Assembly (NCBI GenBank): GCA_006176705.1
Contig: QRFJ01002285.1
Coordinates: 146,051 to 210,050, forward strand
Direction: 5' to 3'
Length of the DNA stretch: 64,000 nt
Source: Cocos nucifera
Lineage: Eukaryota; Streptophyta; Magnoliopsida; Arecales; Arecaceae
Shown here: one piece after another, positions 12,301 to 23,044 of the stretch
Layout: each line of letters opens with the position of its first letter
Numbering within the stretch: the first letter of the stretch is position 1
Translations under genes and position numbers: made by a program
Notes under the pieces: model-generated
What the model saw: only the letters and a program-made list of their open reading frames with translations
Database searches by the model: none
Told to the model about the DNA's origin: nothing

Positions 12301-13190
12301 GGGGGCTGGAAATTCTTTTCGATCTACGAGGTGGAGGAGGTAGTGTATGAATTGGCTTAACCTGATTTGGTTCTATTTGGTTTTAGCTCGTTGCTCTTGT
12401 GAGACTTTCTCATCGAGCTTGATCTGCTTTCCCATGCCGCTATTTTGAACAAACTATTTTTCAAGAAAGATGGCATGTCGACTCACAATCACATTGTGAT
12501 CTTCTAGAATGTAGAAATAATATCCTAATGACTCTTTAGGATATCCTTTGAATTAAGCTCTAAAGGACCTAAAGTCTAACTTATCCGCTTGTTGTCTTTT
12601 GACATGAGCCGGACAACCCCAAATTCTGAGATGACTTAGACTTGGTTTCTTACCATGCCATATTTCATATGGTGTGATAGGAATGATTTTAGAAGGAACC
12701 CTATTCAGTAAGTATATTGCAGTTAATAAATAGTATCCCCAAAGAAAATCAGGAAGGTCTGTGAAGCTCATCATGGATCGGACCATATCTAATAGGGTCC
12801 AGTTCCTTCGTTCTGAAACCCCATTGATGTGAGGTGTTTCAGGTAGAGTCCATTGAGAGACTATGCCATTTTTCTTGAGATAGTCCTGAAATTTCTAACT
12901 AAGGTATTCACCTCCTCGATCTGATCGAAGAACCTTAATTGATTTTCCAACTTACTTTTCTACTTCATGTCTGAATTCTTTGAACTTTCAAATGCTTCAA
13001 ACTTGTGTCTCATAAGATACATATACCCATACCCTGATAAATCATTGGTAAAGGTTATGAAGTAGACTAAATTACCTCTAGCTGGTACATCGAATGGGCT
13101 GCACACATTTGTATGTACTAGGACAAGAAGATCCGTGGCCCTTTTCCCATATCCTACAAAAGGGAGCTTAGTCATTTTGTCATGAAGACA
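12301..13190 (-). pseudogene. pol: Cop-A pol, copy 4: integrase
   Basis: Integrase in pieces. The zinc-binding and core start is in 12960-13532, the C-terminal core (PYEIWHGKKP...RIWGCPAH) in 12553-12786, and a linker to RT lies left of that. The second catalytic Asp lies in a recognisable RSDRGGEY block near 12910. The first catalytic Asp is replaced by Asn (codon at 13107-13109, TNVCSPF instead of TDVCGPF), a G-to-A change also present in copy 8. Several stops and frameshifts make it inactive. Confidence 0.86.
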
Positions 13191-13786
13191 GGAATCATAA
13201 ATTGGATATGACTCGAAAGTCAATGGACTTAATAGCCCAATTTTCTCTAATTTATTAATCCTATCTTCTGCTATATGATCCAATCTTAGGTGCCATAGAT
13301 ATCTATCATTAGGATTATTCCTAGGACGTTTTGATTTTATGGCATTCACGTTTTGCTCGAAGTTAAAAATAGATACATCAACATGTAACTGATAAAGACT
13401 GTTAATAAGGAAACCATTTGCAATTTTATTTCTTTCATAAAGAATGTTACAATGGACCTTAAAAAAACTAATTACATAGCCTTCTAATGCAAGACAAGAA
13501 ACAGAAATCAAATTCCTACTTGCTGCAGGCACAAAATAACAGTCTTTTAATACTAAATCTAAACCAGATGGTAGTCAAAGAGGATATTTTCCCACGGTCA
13601 TGGCAGCAACTCTTGCTCCATTTTCGACGCATAGGATCATCTCACCATCCCTCAGCCTCCTGCTATCCTCATGACCCTGCATAGAAGTGCATAAGTGAGC
13701 ACTAGAACTAGAGTCAAGCACCCAACCGAATGTAGAAGAAATCATAAGGTTAGACTCAATAACGAGCATAGCTCCAGAAGGACTTG
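13191..13786 (-). pseudogene. pol: Cop-A pol, copy 4: protease and gag-pre-integrase region
   Basis: The pre-integrase block (RYLWHLRLDHIAEDRI) is in 12960-13532. Upstream, 13575-13769 encodes the aspartic protease with WVLDSSSSAHLCTSM; the active-site DSG is DSS here (Gly to Ser, G-to-A type). A short gap with a frame change separates them. The region is cut at 13786, in the linker between gag and protease, by insertion of the Athila-like element, so the gag of copy 4 is not contiguous with it. Confidence 0.86.
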
Positions 13787-14590
13787 TGATAAGTGGTAAA
13801 AATATCCTAATAAAAGTATTAAATTATAAAATAAATTATTCTATTTCTTTAGAAATTGATACTTTTATTAATCTTATGTAAGAAAAAAGGCCACCAATAT
13901 AAAGATCTTATTTTTCTAGTTCAGATGAAATAAATTTTAGGCAAAATGGACTTTAAACGAGCCCAAAATTGAATTTCAAAAAAAAAAAATCCTGGTCCGG
14001 TTCAAATCGGCTTAGTAGACCATCCAATTTGACCGCATCAGCAGACCAACCCACTGATGTAGTGCTGACATCAGGATGACGTCAGCATTTTTTGCGACGC
14101 ACGGTGGACCGACTTGAGGGCATTTTGGGAATTTCACATGAAAAAGCGCGCTCCGATTGGCTGAAGAATGCGGCGGTCCATACAACACCGGGCTTGCGCA
14201 TGATCTATAGAGGCTAATTTGGGAATTTTGTTTGATCTGACGGGCGCCTTTCACTGAGATTTGATCGGACGGTCGAAAAGCATATGCTGATGGATGGCAT
14301 CCGCAGCTCCCGATCGAGATCCAACGGCTGAGATTCATCCCGATGTTAAACTAAAGACTAGAAGCCTTCTTTGTGCATGATCTGATGGCCCAAATTCAAT
14401 CTAACACTTGATCTAATGGCTGGAATGAATTTCGACTTGATGTGGGATATTTTAAAGGATTTTTAAGTGATTTTTGGACCATTTGATCAACATCCAACGA
14501 TCAAAATCATCCAGAATCCTAATTTGAGTTATTTTTAGAGTTTTAAACCTAATTTCTAAAGAATTTTGGAAAAGAATCAATTTCTTAGCC

Positions 14591-14597
14591 TATAAAA
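14591..14597 (+). promoter_or_regulatory. Athila-like LTR TATA box
   Basis: tataaaa in agcctataaaacctac, just upstream of the purine tract and in the middle of the LTR, where the U3 promoter is expected. Confidence 0.65.
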
Positions 14598-14607
14598 CCT
14601 ACTGTGG

Positions 14608-14860
14608 CCAAAGAAAAAAAGAAAAGGGGAGTTGGAGGGAAAAAAACAAGAAGAGAGTGAGAGGAATAAAAAAAGAGAAAAGGGAGAGAGTCAGAGAAAT
14701 AATAAAAAAAAAGAAAAAGAAGAGAAAGAGAGGAAGAGAGAGAGAAAAAAAAGAGAGAAAAAGAGAGAGAGTTAGAGAAATAAAAAAAAAGAAAAAGAAG
14801 AAAAAGAGAGGAGAGAGGTAGAAAGAGAAGAGAGATTTTTGAGAGAAAAGGAAGGGTTTG
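14608..14860 (+). repeat. Purine-rich low-complexity tract in LTR
   Basis: About 250 bp of almost only A and G (runs such as agagagagagagaaaaaaaa) with rare single pyrimidines. It starts 11 bp after the TATA box and so would form the 5' end of the transcript. Confidence 0.85.
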
Positions 14861-15756
14861 TAATTTTTCTTCTTTCGACAATCAAGACATCGATCAAGAT
14901 GCCTCTTCTTCTTTACCAAGTTCTCCACACCAAGAGCAATAGACAATCAATTTCAGTAATCAAAGAGTTTAATTTCTTTATATTTTTTATTTTATTTGCT
15001 ATTTTTGAACTTGTTATTATGAACTAAATTTTCTTTTACTAAGGCTAAGGTGTAGCCACTCTTTTGATACAATATTCAGTGTGATTTATTTTTAATTTTA
15101 AATTTTATTCATGAGGAGTATATAAATCTGATCTTAATGCTTTTAGATTACTGGCCATCTTCTAATTGATTTGATGAACATAAATCTTACAGACCAAGTA
15201 CATCTATGTTATTACTTCTTGATTATATACCTTGTATTATGAATCAAATTAGAATTCATATGCATGCACAAAATTTTAGTGCGCTTTGGATGCAGCATAT
15301 TTTAATTAGAGGGTTTCACAAAACTTAATGCATTAATATTTATTTAAATTACACCTGGACCAAAGGGTAATTAATAAATATTGATAGTTTTGCTATGCCT
15401 GGACCAAAGGGTAGTGAATAAATTAGGAGACTCCACCGTCACATGAAATAAAATTAATCTAATAATCTGAATATTGTATTGACTGAGTTGGTGAACCGAT
15501 TGCCTTAGTAATACATTGCTCTTAAAGTTTAAAATCCTAATAATTACACTCTCTCTATTTTCTTAAAATTTTTAATTATTTCTTTATTTTATTCTTTAAT
15601 TTCTTATTCTCATAAATCGATCTTCTAAATAAAGCATAGGAAAGAGCTTTTCAGTACTTATTTTCTAATCCTCTAGGGATGATACTCTACTCATTCACTT
15701 TATTACTTGATCGACTGGTACACTTGCCATAGCTATAAATTAGCACTCATCAAGTT

Positions 15757-15776
15757 TTTAGCACCGTTGTCGGAGA
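15757..15776 (+). other. Primer-binding site, Athila-like
   Basis: tttagcaccgttgtcggaga, a decayed form of the TTTGGCGCCGTTGCCGGGGA motif used by Athila/Tat elements; differences are transitions. It lies 4 bp after the LTR end. Confidence 0.82.
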
Positions 15777-15950
15777 TTGTGTCTAAAACAATATTAAAAT
15801 TTTGATTCTAGCTTTATTTTAGAATTTTATTTTTAATTATTTTTTTAAAATAAATTTTGTTCAGTGCATGATACGTACTGGATATAGTAACTCACTACCT
15901 TTAGATCCAAAAATTAAAAGGGCTATTAGAAGACTACAACAAGAAAGAAT
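15777..15950 (+). other. Athila-like leader
   Basis: Short AT-rich leader. The last ~60 bp can be read in frame with text typical of Athila gag N-termini, ending in a TGA that overlaps the ATG at 15951, so the true gag start may be upstream. Confidence 0.5.
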
Positions 15951-17501
15951 ATGACAGCTGAAGATCCTAACGACATCAATCTAGGATTGGATATGACGAT
16001 CGAAGGACAACATGAAGCTATTCGACCAGTACATCATCCATTAAATGATTACATCACACCATCTATAGCTGATGCAGCTTCGAGCATCAGGAGACCGCCT
16101 GTACGAGCAAACAACTTCGAAATAAAATCGACGATGATCCAGATGATTCAATCAACTATCCAATTCAGTGGACACGTGCATGATGATCCGAATGCCCATA
16201 TTTCTAATTTTTTTGAACTTTGTGATACTTTTAAAATTAATGGGGTGTCGGATGATGCTATTAGATTAAGGTTATTTTTTTTCTCTTTATGGGACAAAGC
16301 TAAGAGTTGGCTTCATTCTCTTTCTGCAGGTTCTATCACAACTTGGGATGTCCTAGTCCAAAAATTCTTAGCCAAGTACTTTCCACCTTCCAAGACTGCC
16401 AAGATGCGCAATGATATCACTTCCTTTATGCAGATGGACATGGAGACACTATATGAGGCTTGGGAGCATTTCAAAGAAACTGCTGAGGAGATGTCCACAT
16501 CATCAACTATCCGTATGGCTTCAGGTACAAACTTTCTATAATGGTTTATCTCCTACTAATCATTCTATGATTGATGCAGCAGCAGGAGGAACCATTAACC
16601 AAAAAATGGAAGGAAGAAGCCTTCGATCTGATTGATGAGATGGCATCAAATAGCTATCAGTGGCAGATAGAATGCATGATGCCAAAAAGACTAGCAGCTG
16701 TGCAGGGAGTAGATTGCGTGCCAACCTTACTAGCTGAAATTGCAGCCCTTAGAGCCGAAGTCAACAACTTAAAGGGAACAGCTATGCATGTTCAGAGCAT
16801 CACCTGTGACCTGTGTGGAGGAGGACACGATACGAGCAATTGCCAGACAGGTAATCCTTTTGCTAAAGCAACTGATACAGCTAATTATGTTGGTAATTTT
16901 TTTAGGCCGCAACAAAACAATCCCTACTCCAACACATACAATCAAGGGTGGAGGCAGCACCCAAATTTCTCGTGGAGTAATCAAAATGCAGCACAACAGC
17001 CACCCCTGGAGATTCAAGTACCTAAAAAGAAGTCCAACATGGAAGAGCTGATGGTCAAATTTATGCAAAACCAAGAAGCAACTATAAAAAATTTGGAAGC
17101 CAAACTTAGGCAGGACCAAGCAGCAGCAATTCAAAACTTGGAGATGCAAATAGGTCAAATGGCTAAGATAATCTCCGAGAGACCTCAAGGGATCCTTGCC
17201 CAGCAACACGGAGACCAATCCAAGGGAGCAAGTCAATGCTATCACCCTAAGAAGTGGTACAAAGCTGGAGGAGCCACATCAGAAGAAAGAGACTGAAGAG
17301 CCAACTACAAATAAGGAACCATCAACTAAAATTCGTCAGTCACCAAAACAACCAGCAGATGGATGGTCTCCAGGTATACGATTTGCCGATCCAAATGTGA
17401 AGCCCTACGTGCCGCCACTACCATTCCCAGAGAGACAAATACAGCATCCAGATAAGGAATTTTCTAACTTTTTTAAAATTATTAAAGAATTTACATATTA
17501 A
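15951..17501 (+). pseudogene. gag: Athila-like gag (frameshifted)
   Basis: Capsid region 15951-16541 has the Retrotrans_gag core (DPNAHISNFFELCDTF, AKSWLHSL, FLAKYFPPSKTAKMRN). Near 16480 the homology moves to another frame (16411-16635: RRCPHH...WLQVQTFYNGL), then to a third (16571-17296), which has the CDLCGGGHDTSNC zinc-knuckle-like motif, the NPYSNTYNQGW block and a coiled, Q/E-rich tail. It returns to the first frame at 17196-17501 (NAITLRSGTKLEEP). So at least three indels. Gag would build the particle; this copy cannot make it as one chain. Confidence 0.88.
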
Positions 17502-17529
17502 TATTTCTTTTGTAGATGCTATTACTCAA

Positions 17530-18360
17530 ATGCCCAGGTATGCCAAGTTTCTCAAAGAAATCCTAACAAATAAGAAAAAGCTGAAGGAGCATGAGAGAAT
17601 AAATTTGAATGAAGAATGCTCAGCAATACTTCAAAATAAATTACCACAGAAGCTAAAAGATCCAGGGAGTTTTACTATCCCTTGCATTATTGGTGATTGT
17701 AGTTTTGATAAAGTTTTATGTGATTTAGGAGCAAGTATTAATCTCATGCCTTTTTCTATTTTCAGGAAGCTGGGTCTAGGAGAATCGAAGCCTACCACTA
17801 TTACTCTTCAATTAGCCGACAGATCCATCAAATATCCAAGAGGTATAGTGGAGGATGTCTTGGTAAAGGTAAATAAGTTTATTTTTTCTATTGATTTTAT
17901 TGTTCTTGATATGAAAGAAGATTATGATGTACCCCTTATTTTAGGGAGACCCTTTTTAGCTACTGGAGGAGCTTTAATAGATGTTCAACAAGAAAAATTA
18001 ATTCTTAGAGTCCAAGATGAACAAGTTACTTTTAATATTTTTAAAGTTATTAAACATTCCAATGATAATCAAACTTATTTTCGTATAGATGATATTGACA
18101 ATTTAGTGCATAAGTATTTTTTAGAAAATAGGTTTGAGGACCCTATTGAAGCTTGCATTGTCCAATCACAAGAGGGTTCAGCTGAAGATGAAAGGCAAAT
18201 AGAATGCATAAAATTGTTAAGGGCCAGACCATATATTCCACGCACATATAGACCACAATTTGAAGAATTAGAAAGATCATCCACTCTTTTTCCAAAGACA
18301 TCAGTTGAAGAGCCACCTACTCTTGAACTTAAACCTCTTCCTTCTCATTTAAAATATGTT
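17530..18360 (+). pseudogene. pol: Athila-like pol: aspartic protease
   Basis: First ~275 residues of the open frame 17530-18738 (402 aa). The retroviral-type protease active site is seen as LCDLGASINLMP (Asp at residue 65, DLGAS in place of DTGAS as in Athila), with the later VPLILGRPFLATGGALID flap/dimer region. The domain is uninterrupted, but a ~30 bp break with a stop separates it from gag, so the polyprotein is broken. Confidence 0.87.
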
Positions 18361-19250
18361 TTCTTGAAAGGTTCATCATACTTACCTATTATTATTTCTT
18401 CTTTCTTGATAGATTTAATGGAAGAAAAATTATTAAGAATACTAAAGAAACACAAAAAGGCATTTGGATGGACAATAGCAGACATCAAAGGAATTAGTCC
18501 CTCAATTTGTATGCACAAAATTCTCATGGAGGACAACTATGAGCCTACGGTCCAACCCCAAAGAAGACTCAACCCCAAGATGCAAGAAGTGGTCAAAAAG
18601 GAGGTAATCAAGCTACTGGATGCAGGTATTATTTATCCTATCTCTGATAGTTCATGGGTGAGTCCTGTTCAAGTAGTTCCTAAGAAAGGTGGGATTACTG
18701 TAGTTCAAAATGATAATAATGAATTAATTCCCTACTAGAACTGTTACTGGATGGAGAGTGTGTATGGATTATAGAAAATTAAATGATGCAACTAGAAAAG
18801 ATCATTATCCTCTTCCATTCATTGATCAGATGTTAGAAAGGATTAGCTGGACATGATTTTTACTGCTTTCTAGATGGATATTCTGGTTATAATCAAATTG
18901 CCATAGCACCTGAGGATCAAGAGAAAACTACTTTTACATGTCCTTATGGTACATTTGCTTTTAGAAGAATGCCGTTTGGTTTATGTAATGCACCAGCTAC
19001 TTTTCAATGATGCATGATGGCTATTTTTTATGATATGATTGAAAATTCTCTTGAAATATTTATGGATGATTTTTCTATCTTTGGATCCACATTTGATAAA
19101 TGCTTGCATAACTTATCTCTTATTTTACAAAGATGTGAGGATACTAATCTTGTCTTAAATTGAGAAAAGTGTCATCTGATGGTACAAGAAGGCATAGTGT
19201 TAGGCCACAAGATTTCATATAAAGGTATTGAGGTGGATAGAGCTAAGCTT
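18361..19250 (+). pseudogene. pol: Athila-like pol: reverse transcriptase
   Basis: The RT starts in the same frame as the protease (LLDAGIIYPISDSSWVSPVQ, ending at 18738). It continues after a frameshift with CMDYRKLNDAT, a second indel near 18842, the LDGYSGYNQIA block, FAFRRMPFGLCNAPATFQ and the catalytic FMDDFS at 19059-19070. Stops: TGA at 19008-19010 (Arg position, CGA to TGA) and at 19161-19163 (Trp position). All catalytic residues remain recognisable. Confidence 0.87.
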
Positions 19251-19946
19251 GAGGTGATCGAAAAGTTACCCATACCGACCTCAGTTAAGGCTATTAGGAG
19301 CTTTTTGGGGCATGCTGGATTTTACCATCGATTTATAAAGGACTTCTCTCTAATTTCTAAACCTTTATCTAAATTATTATGTAAAGATGTCTCTTTTCAT
19401 TTTTCTGATGAGTGTTTACAGGCATTTAACACCCTCAAGGAGAAGCTGGTCACGGCACCTATTATGGTAGCACCAGATTGGTTCCTACCTTTTGAGTTGA
19501 TGTGTGATGCTAGTGACACAGCCATAGGAGCAGTACTTGGTCAAAGAAAGGATAAGATTTTTCAAACTATATACTATGCTAGCCGCACTTTGACTGAAGC
19601 TCAACAAAAATATGCAACCACTGAAAAGGAGCTTCTGGCAGTAGTATTTGCATTAGATAAATTTCATTCTTATCTTATTTTATCTAAAGTTATTATATAC
19701 ACCGACCATGCAGCTCTAAAGTATCTCCTTACCAAGAAAGATGCAAAACCCAGATTGATCAGATGGATTCTTTTGCTACAAGAGTATGATTTGGAGATCA
19801 AGGACAAGAAGGGCATAGAGAATTCAGTTGCTGACCACCTTTCCAGACTGAAAAACATCATAGAGAAGGAATTAGATATTTGCCCTATCAAGGAGGAATT
19901 TTTAGATGAATGCCTCTATGCTATATCAGGTAGAATATTTTCATGA
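19251..19946 (+). pseudogene. pol: Athila-like pol: connection and RNase H
   Basis: Open frame 19179-19946 without a stop. It has the end of RT (SFLGHAGFYHRFIKDFS), then RNase H: CDASDTAIGAVLGQ (first Asp), YASRTLTEAQQKYATTEKEL (Glu), IYTDHAALKYLL (Asp) and VADHLSRL (final Asp). The complete catalytic set is present, so this is the best preserved enzyme in the window, although isolated from an intact RT. Confidence 0.87.
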
Positions 19947-19949
19947 TAT

Positions 19950-21230
19950 GCTGATATTATTAACTACTTGGTTGGTAAGGTTTTTCCACTTGATCTTTCT
20001 TTTCAACAAAAGAAGAGGTTCTTATCTATTGTTAAACATTATTTCTGGGATGAACCCTTTTTGTATAAGTGTTGTTCAGACCAGGTCATTAGAAGATGCA
20101 TTCTAGAGGAAGAAATGGAGAAAATTCTGCATCATTGTCATGATCGGGAGGCAGGAGGACATTTCGGCCCAACTAGAATAGCTTATAAGGTTCTTCAATC
20201 AGGATTTTTATTGGCCCTCTCTATTTAAAGATGCTCATACTTATGTCTCTTCATGTGACCGCTGTCAAAGAACTGGAAATCTCTCTAGAAGACATGAAAT
20301 GCCTTTAAACAATATTCTTGTGTGTGAAATTTTTGATGTTTGGGGTATTGATTTTATGGGACCTTTTCCTAGTTCTTTTTCAAATCAATATATACTTGTG
20401 GCTGTAGATTATGTTTCAAAATGGGTAGAAGCAGCACCCTTTCCAACTAATGATGCAAAGGTAGTTGTCAAATTTTTGAAAAAGCATATTTTTACACGTT
20501 TTGGCACTCCTAGAGCAATCATTAGTGATGGAGGTAAACACTTTTGTAATAAATAATTTGAAAATCTATTAAACAAATATGGTGTCACTCATAAAATAGC
20601 TACCCCATATCATCCACAAACCAGTGGTCAAGTAGAGGTGTCTAATAGGGAATTAAAAAGAATTTTAGAAAAAACTATAAGTGCATCTAGAAAAGACTGG
20701 TCATTGAAATTAGATGATGCATTATGGGCATATAGAACTGCATATAAAACACCTATTGGTATGTCCCCATATAGGCTACTCTTTGGAAAAGCATGCCACC
20801 TCCCTGTTGAGCTAGAACATAAAGCATATTGGGCCATGAAAATTCTTAACTTTGATATACAAGATGCAGAAGAAGAATAGGTTAATGCAAATAAATGAGA
20901 TGGATGAATTTTCGCCACCATGCTTATGAGAATGCCAGGATTTACAAAGAACGTACTAAGAAATGGCATGATAACCATATTGTAAAAAGAGAATTCCATG
21001 AGGGACAGCAAGTTCTTTTGTATAGTTCATGGCTACATTTGTTTCCAGGAAAGCTAAAATCAAGATGGACAGGTCCCTATACAATTACTAAGGTATTTCC
21101 ATATGGAGCAGTAGAGATCTTTGATGAATCAAAAGGTACCTTCAAGGTAAACGGTCACAGGCTGAAAAATTACATTAATGAAAGTTTTGAAAAGGAGAAG
21201 GAAGCATTTCAATTACAAGATCCACTTTAG
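19950..21230 (+). pseudogene. pol: Athila-like pol: integrase
   Basis: Four successive frames. 19968-20228 has the zinc-binding start (ILHHCHDREAGGH), with a frameshift in a T run before the CDRCQ half. 20299-20556 has the first two catalytic Asp (GIDFMGPFP, IISDGGKHF) and ends at TAA 20554-20556, where Gln is expected. 20638-20880 follows the catalytic Glu (GQVEVSNREL). 20895-21230 is the C-terminal region with the GPYTITKVFPYGAVEI chromo-less tail. All DDE residues are present; stops and indels disable it. Confidence 0.87.
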
Positions 21231-22044
21231 AACTCAAAGAAAGTCAAGCTGAAGACTATAAATCAGAACTACTAGATAGGTTGTTTCTTTTCTTTTTAGT
21301 TTTGATCATTTTTCTTTTATTTTTTAGTAATTTATTGTTGCTCTTTTACTGCTTTGGTGTGTATTTTCAATTTTGCAGAGAAAAATCAATGAGAGCTCAA
21401 GCAAAATTTCAAAGCTCCAAAGAACCAGACTGAACCAAATCAGGTGTATTCCTTCCTATCCTTTATTGCACCCTTTATTTTTCTTTCTCCTTTAAGACAA
21501 TGTAGAATAAAAAAAAAAAAAAATCATGTGTCAAGAAGAAAATCTTGAGCAAGATAGACTGGACAAGTGATAAAAGATAGAATTATTTGCTAATGAATGT
21601 AACGAGTTAAAGAAGTAGATTAGTTGGTCAACTTTTAGCAGCCTACTTAGGTCATTAAAAGACTATTAGCACTTCTAATTGCACATGCACACTAACAAGG
21701 CAAAGTAGGTATTGATTATAAGGCCAACTGAGGATTCAATTATCACTAAAAATTGATAATTAATATACATTCTAATCAAAGAAACTTAAATTTAAGGAAA
21801 GAGCTACCTGCCTAAAAATAAAGTGCAAAAGATAGAGTATATGTGGATTGCCCAAAGCCTAGTAACTGGGTCTCTGCACCTAGGTCAAGTGTGAAAATTC
21901 ACGTAAAATGGTGAAGGAAAGGCCAGGATGCTCAGCACAGTAAAAAAAAAAAAGAGGGCAGTGTGAAAGCTACCTTAATTCATGAGTATAAAATTGAGAA
22001 TGTATAGAAAATTGACCAAAATAGGTGATAAGAGAGGATACTTT
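21231..22044 (+). other. Athila-like 3' region, non-coding
   Basis: After integrase there is no convincing env-like or other ORF. Two A-rich runs stand out: one near 21509-21523 after ctttaagacaatgtagaat, which resembles a decayed GAGGACAATG... tail motif of Athila/Tat elements, and one at 21943-21960 ending gagggcagtg, a candidate polypurine tract. The 3' LTR is not seen before the gap. Confidence 0.6.
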
Positions 22045-23044
22045 NNNNNNNNNNNNNNNNNNNNNNNNNNNNNNNNNNNNNNNNNNNNNNNNNNNNNNNN
22101 NNNNNNNNNNNNNNNNNNNNNNNNNNNNNNNNNNNNNNNNNNNNNNNNNNNNNNNNNNNNNNNNNNNNNNNNNNNNNNNNNNNNNNNNNNNNNNNNNNNN
22201 NNNNNNNNNNNNNNNNNNNNNNNNNNNNNNNNNNNNNNNNNNNNNNNNNNNNNNNNNNNNNNNNNNNNNNNNNNNNNNNNNNNNNNNNNNNNNNNNNNNN
22301 NNNNNNNNNNNNNNNNNNNNNNNNNNNNNNNNNNNNNNNNNNNNNNNNNNNNNNNNNNNNNNNNNNNNNNNNNNNNNNNNNNNNNNNNNNNNNNNNNNNN
22401 NNNNNNNNNNNNNNNNNNNNNNNNNNNNNNNNNNNNNNNNNNNNNNNNNNNNNNNNNNNNNNNNNNNNNNNNNNNNNNNNNNNNNNNNNNNNNNNNNNNN
22501 NNNNNNNNNNNNNNNNNNNNNNNNNNNNNNNNNNNNNNNNNNNNNNNNNNNNNNNNNNNNNNNNNNNNNNNNNNNNNNNNNNNNNNNNNNNNNNNNNNNN
22601 NNNNNNNNNNNNNNNNNNNNNNNNNNNNNNNNNNNNNNNNNNNNNNNNNNNNNNNNNNNNNNNNNNNNNNNNNNNNNNNNNNNNNNNNNNNNNNNNNNNN
22701 NNNNNNNNNNNNNNNNNNNNNNNNNNNNNNNNNNNNNNNNNNNNNNNNNNNNNNNNNNNNNNNNNNNNNNNNNNNNNNNNNNNNNNNNNNNNNNNNNNNN
22801 NNNNNNNNNNNNNNNNNNNNNNNNNNNNNNNNNNNNNNNNNNNNNNNNNNNNNNNNNNNNNNNNNNNNNNNNNNNNNNNNNNNNNNNNNNNNNNNNNNNN
22901 NNNNNNNNNNNNNNNNNNNNNNNNNNNNNNNNNNNNNNNNNNNNNNNNNNNNNNNNNNNNNNNNNNNNNNNNNNNNNNNNNNNNNNNNNNNNNNNNNNNN
23001 NNNNNNNNNNNNNNNNNNNNNNNNNNNNNNNNNNNNNNNNNNNN
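22045..23044. other. Assembly gap of exactly 1000 N
   Basis: Unknown bases. Left flank is the 3' region of the Athila-like element; right flank is the RNase H of Cop-A copy 5 on the minus strand. The round length suggests a placeholder, not a measured size. ORFs drawn through it are artefacts. Confidence 0.98.

Larger units (their letters stand above)
13787..15752 (+). repeat. Athila-like 5' LTR (1966 bp)
   Basis: Starts TGATAAGTGG and ends ...gcactcatca, so TGAT...ATCA termini, followed by the PBS. It contains a TATA box and a purine-rich transcribed region. The termini match those of the gag-only Ty3 element at 26014-32901 (TGATAAG...), showing the two are related. Minus-strand F/L-rich ORFs at 14585-14946 are the complement of the purine tract, not genes. 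Confidence 0.83.
13787..22044 (+). mobile_element. Athila-like Ty3/gypsy retrotransposon, 3' end lost in gap
   Basis: Plus-strand element with 5' LTR (13787-15752), PBS, gag, protease, RT, RNase H, integrase and a ~0.8 kb 3' region, ending at the N gap before any 3' LTR appears. Athila assignment rests on the gag text (DPNAH...ICDTF-like, ...DAAAGG, NPYSNTYN), the DLGAS protease and the FMDDF RT. It is inserted in Cop-A copy 4. A possible 5-bp duplication is acttg at 13782-13786, but the right side is not visible. Confidence 0.85.

Noticed and set aside
14585..14946. Two minus-strand ORFs rich in Phe, Leu and Ser, resembling membrane proteins
   Set aside because: They are the complement of the GA-rich tract in the Athila-like LTR; low complexity, no start context, no conservation.
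16769..17245. 158-aa Leu/Cys-rich minus-strand ORF
   Set aside because: Shadow of the Athila-like gag, which is supported by clear homology on the plus strand.
21231..22044. Possible env-like gene after integrase in the Athila-like element
   Set aside because: A hydrophobic stretch exists near 21280-21390 but no ORF of useful length, no signal peptide or membrane architecture, and stops in all frames.
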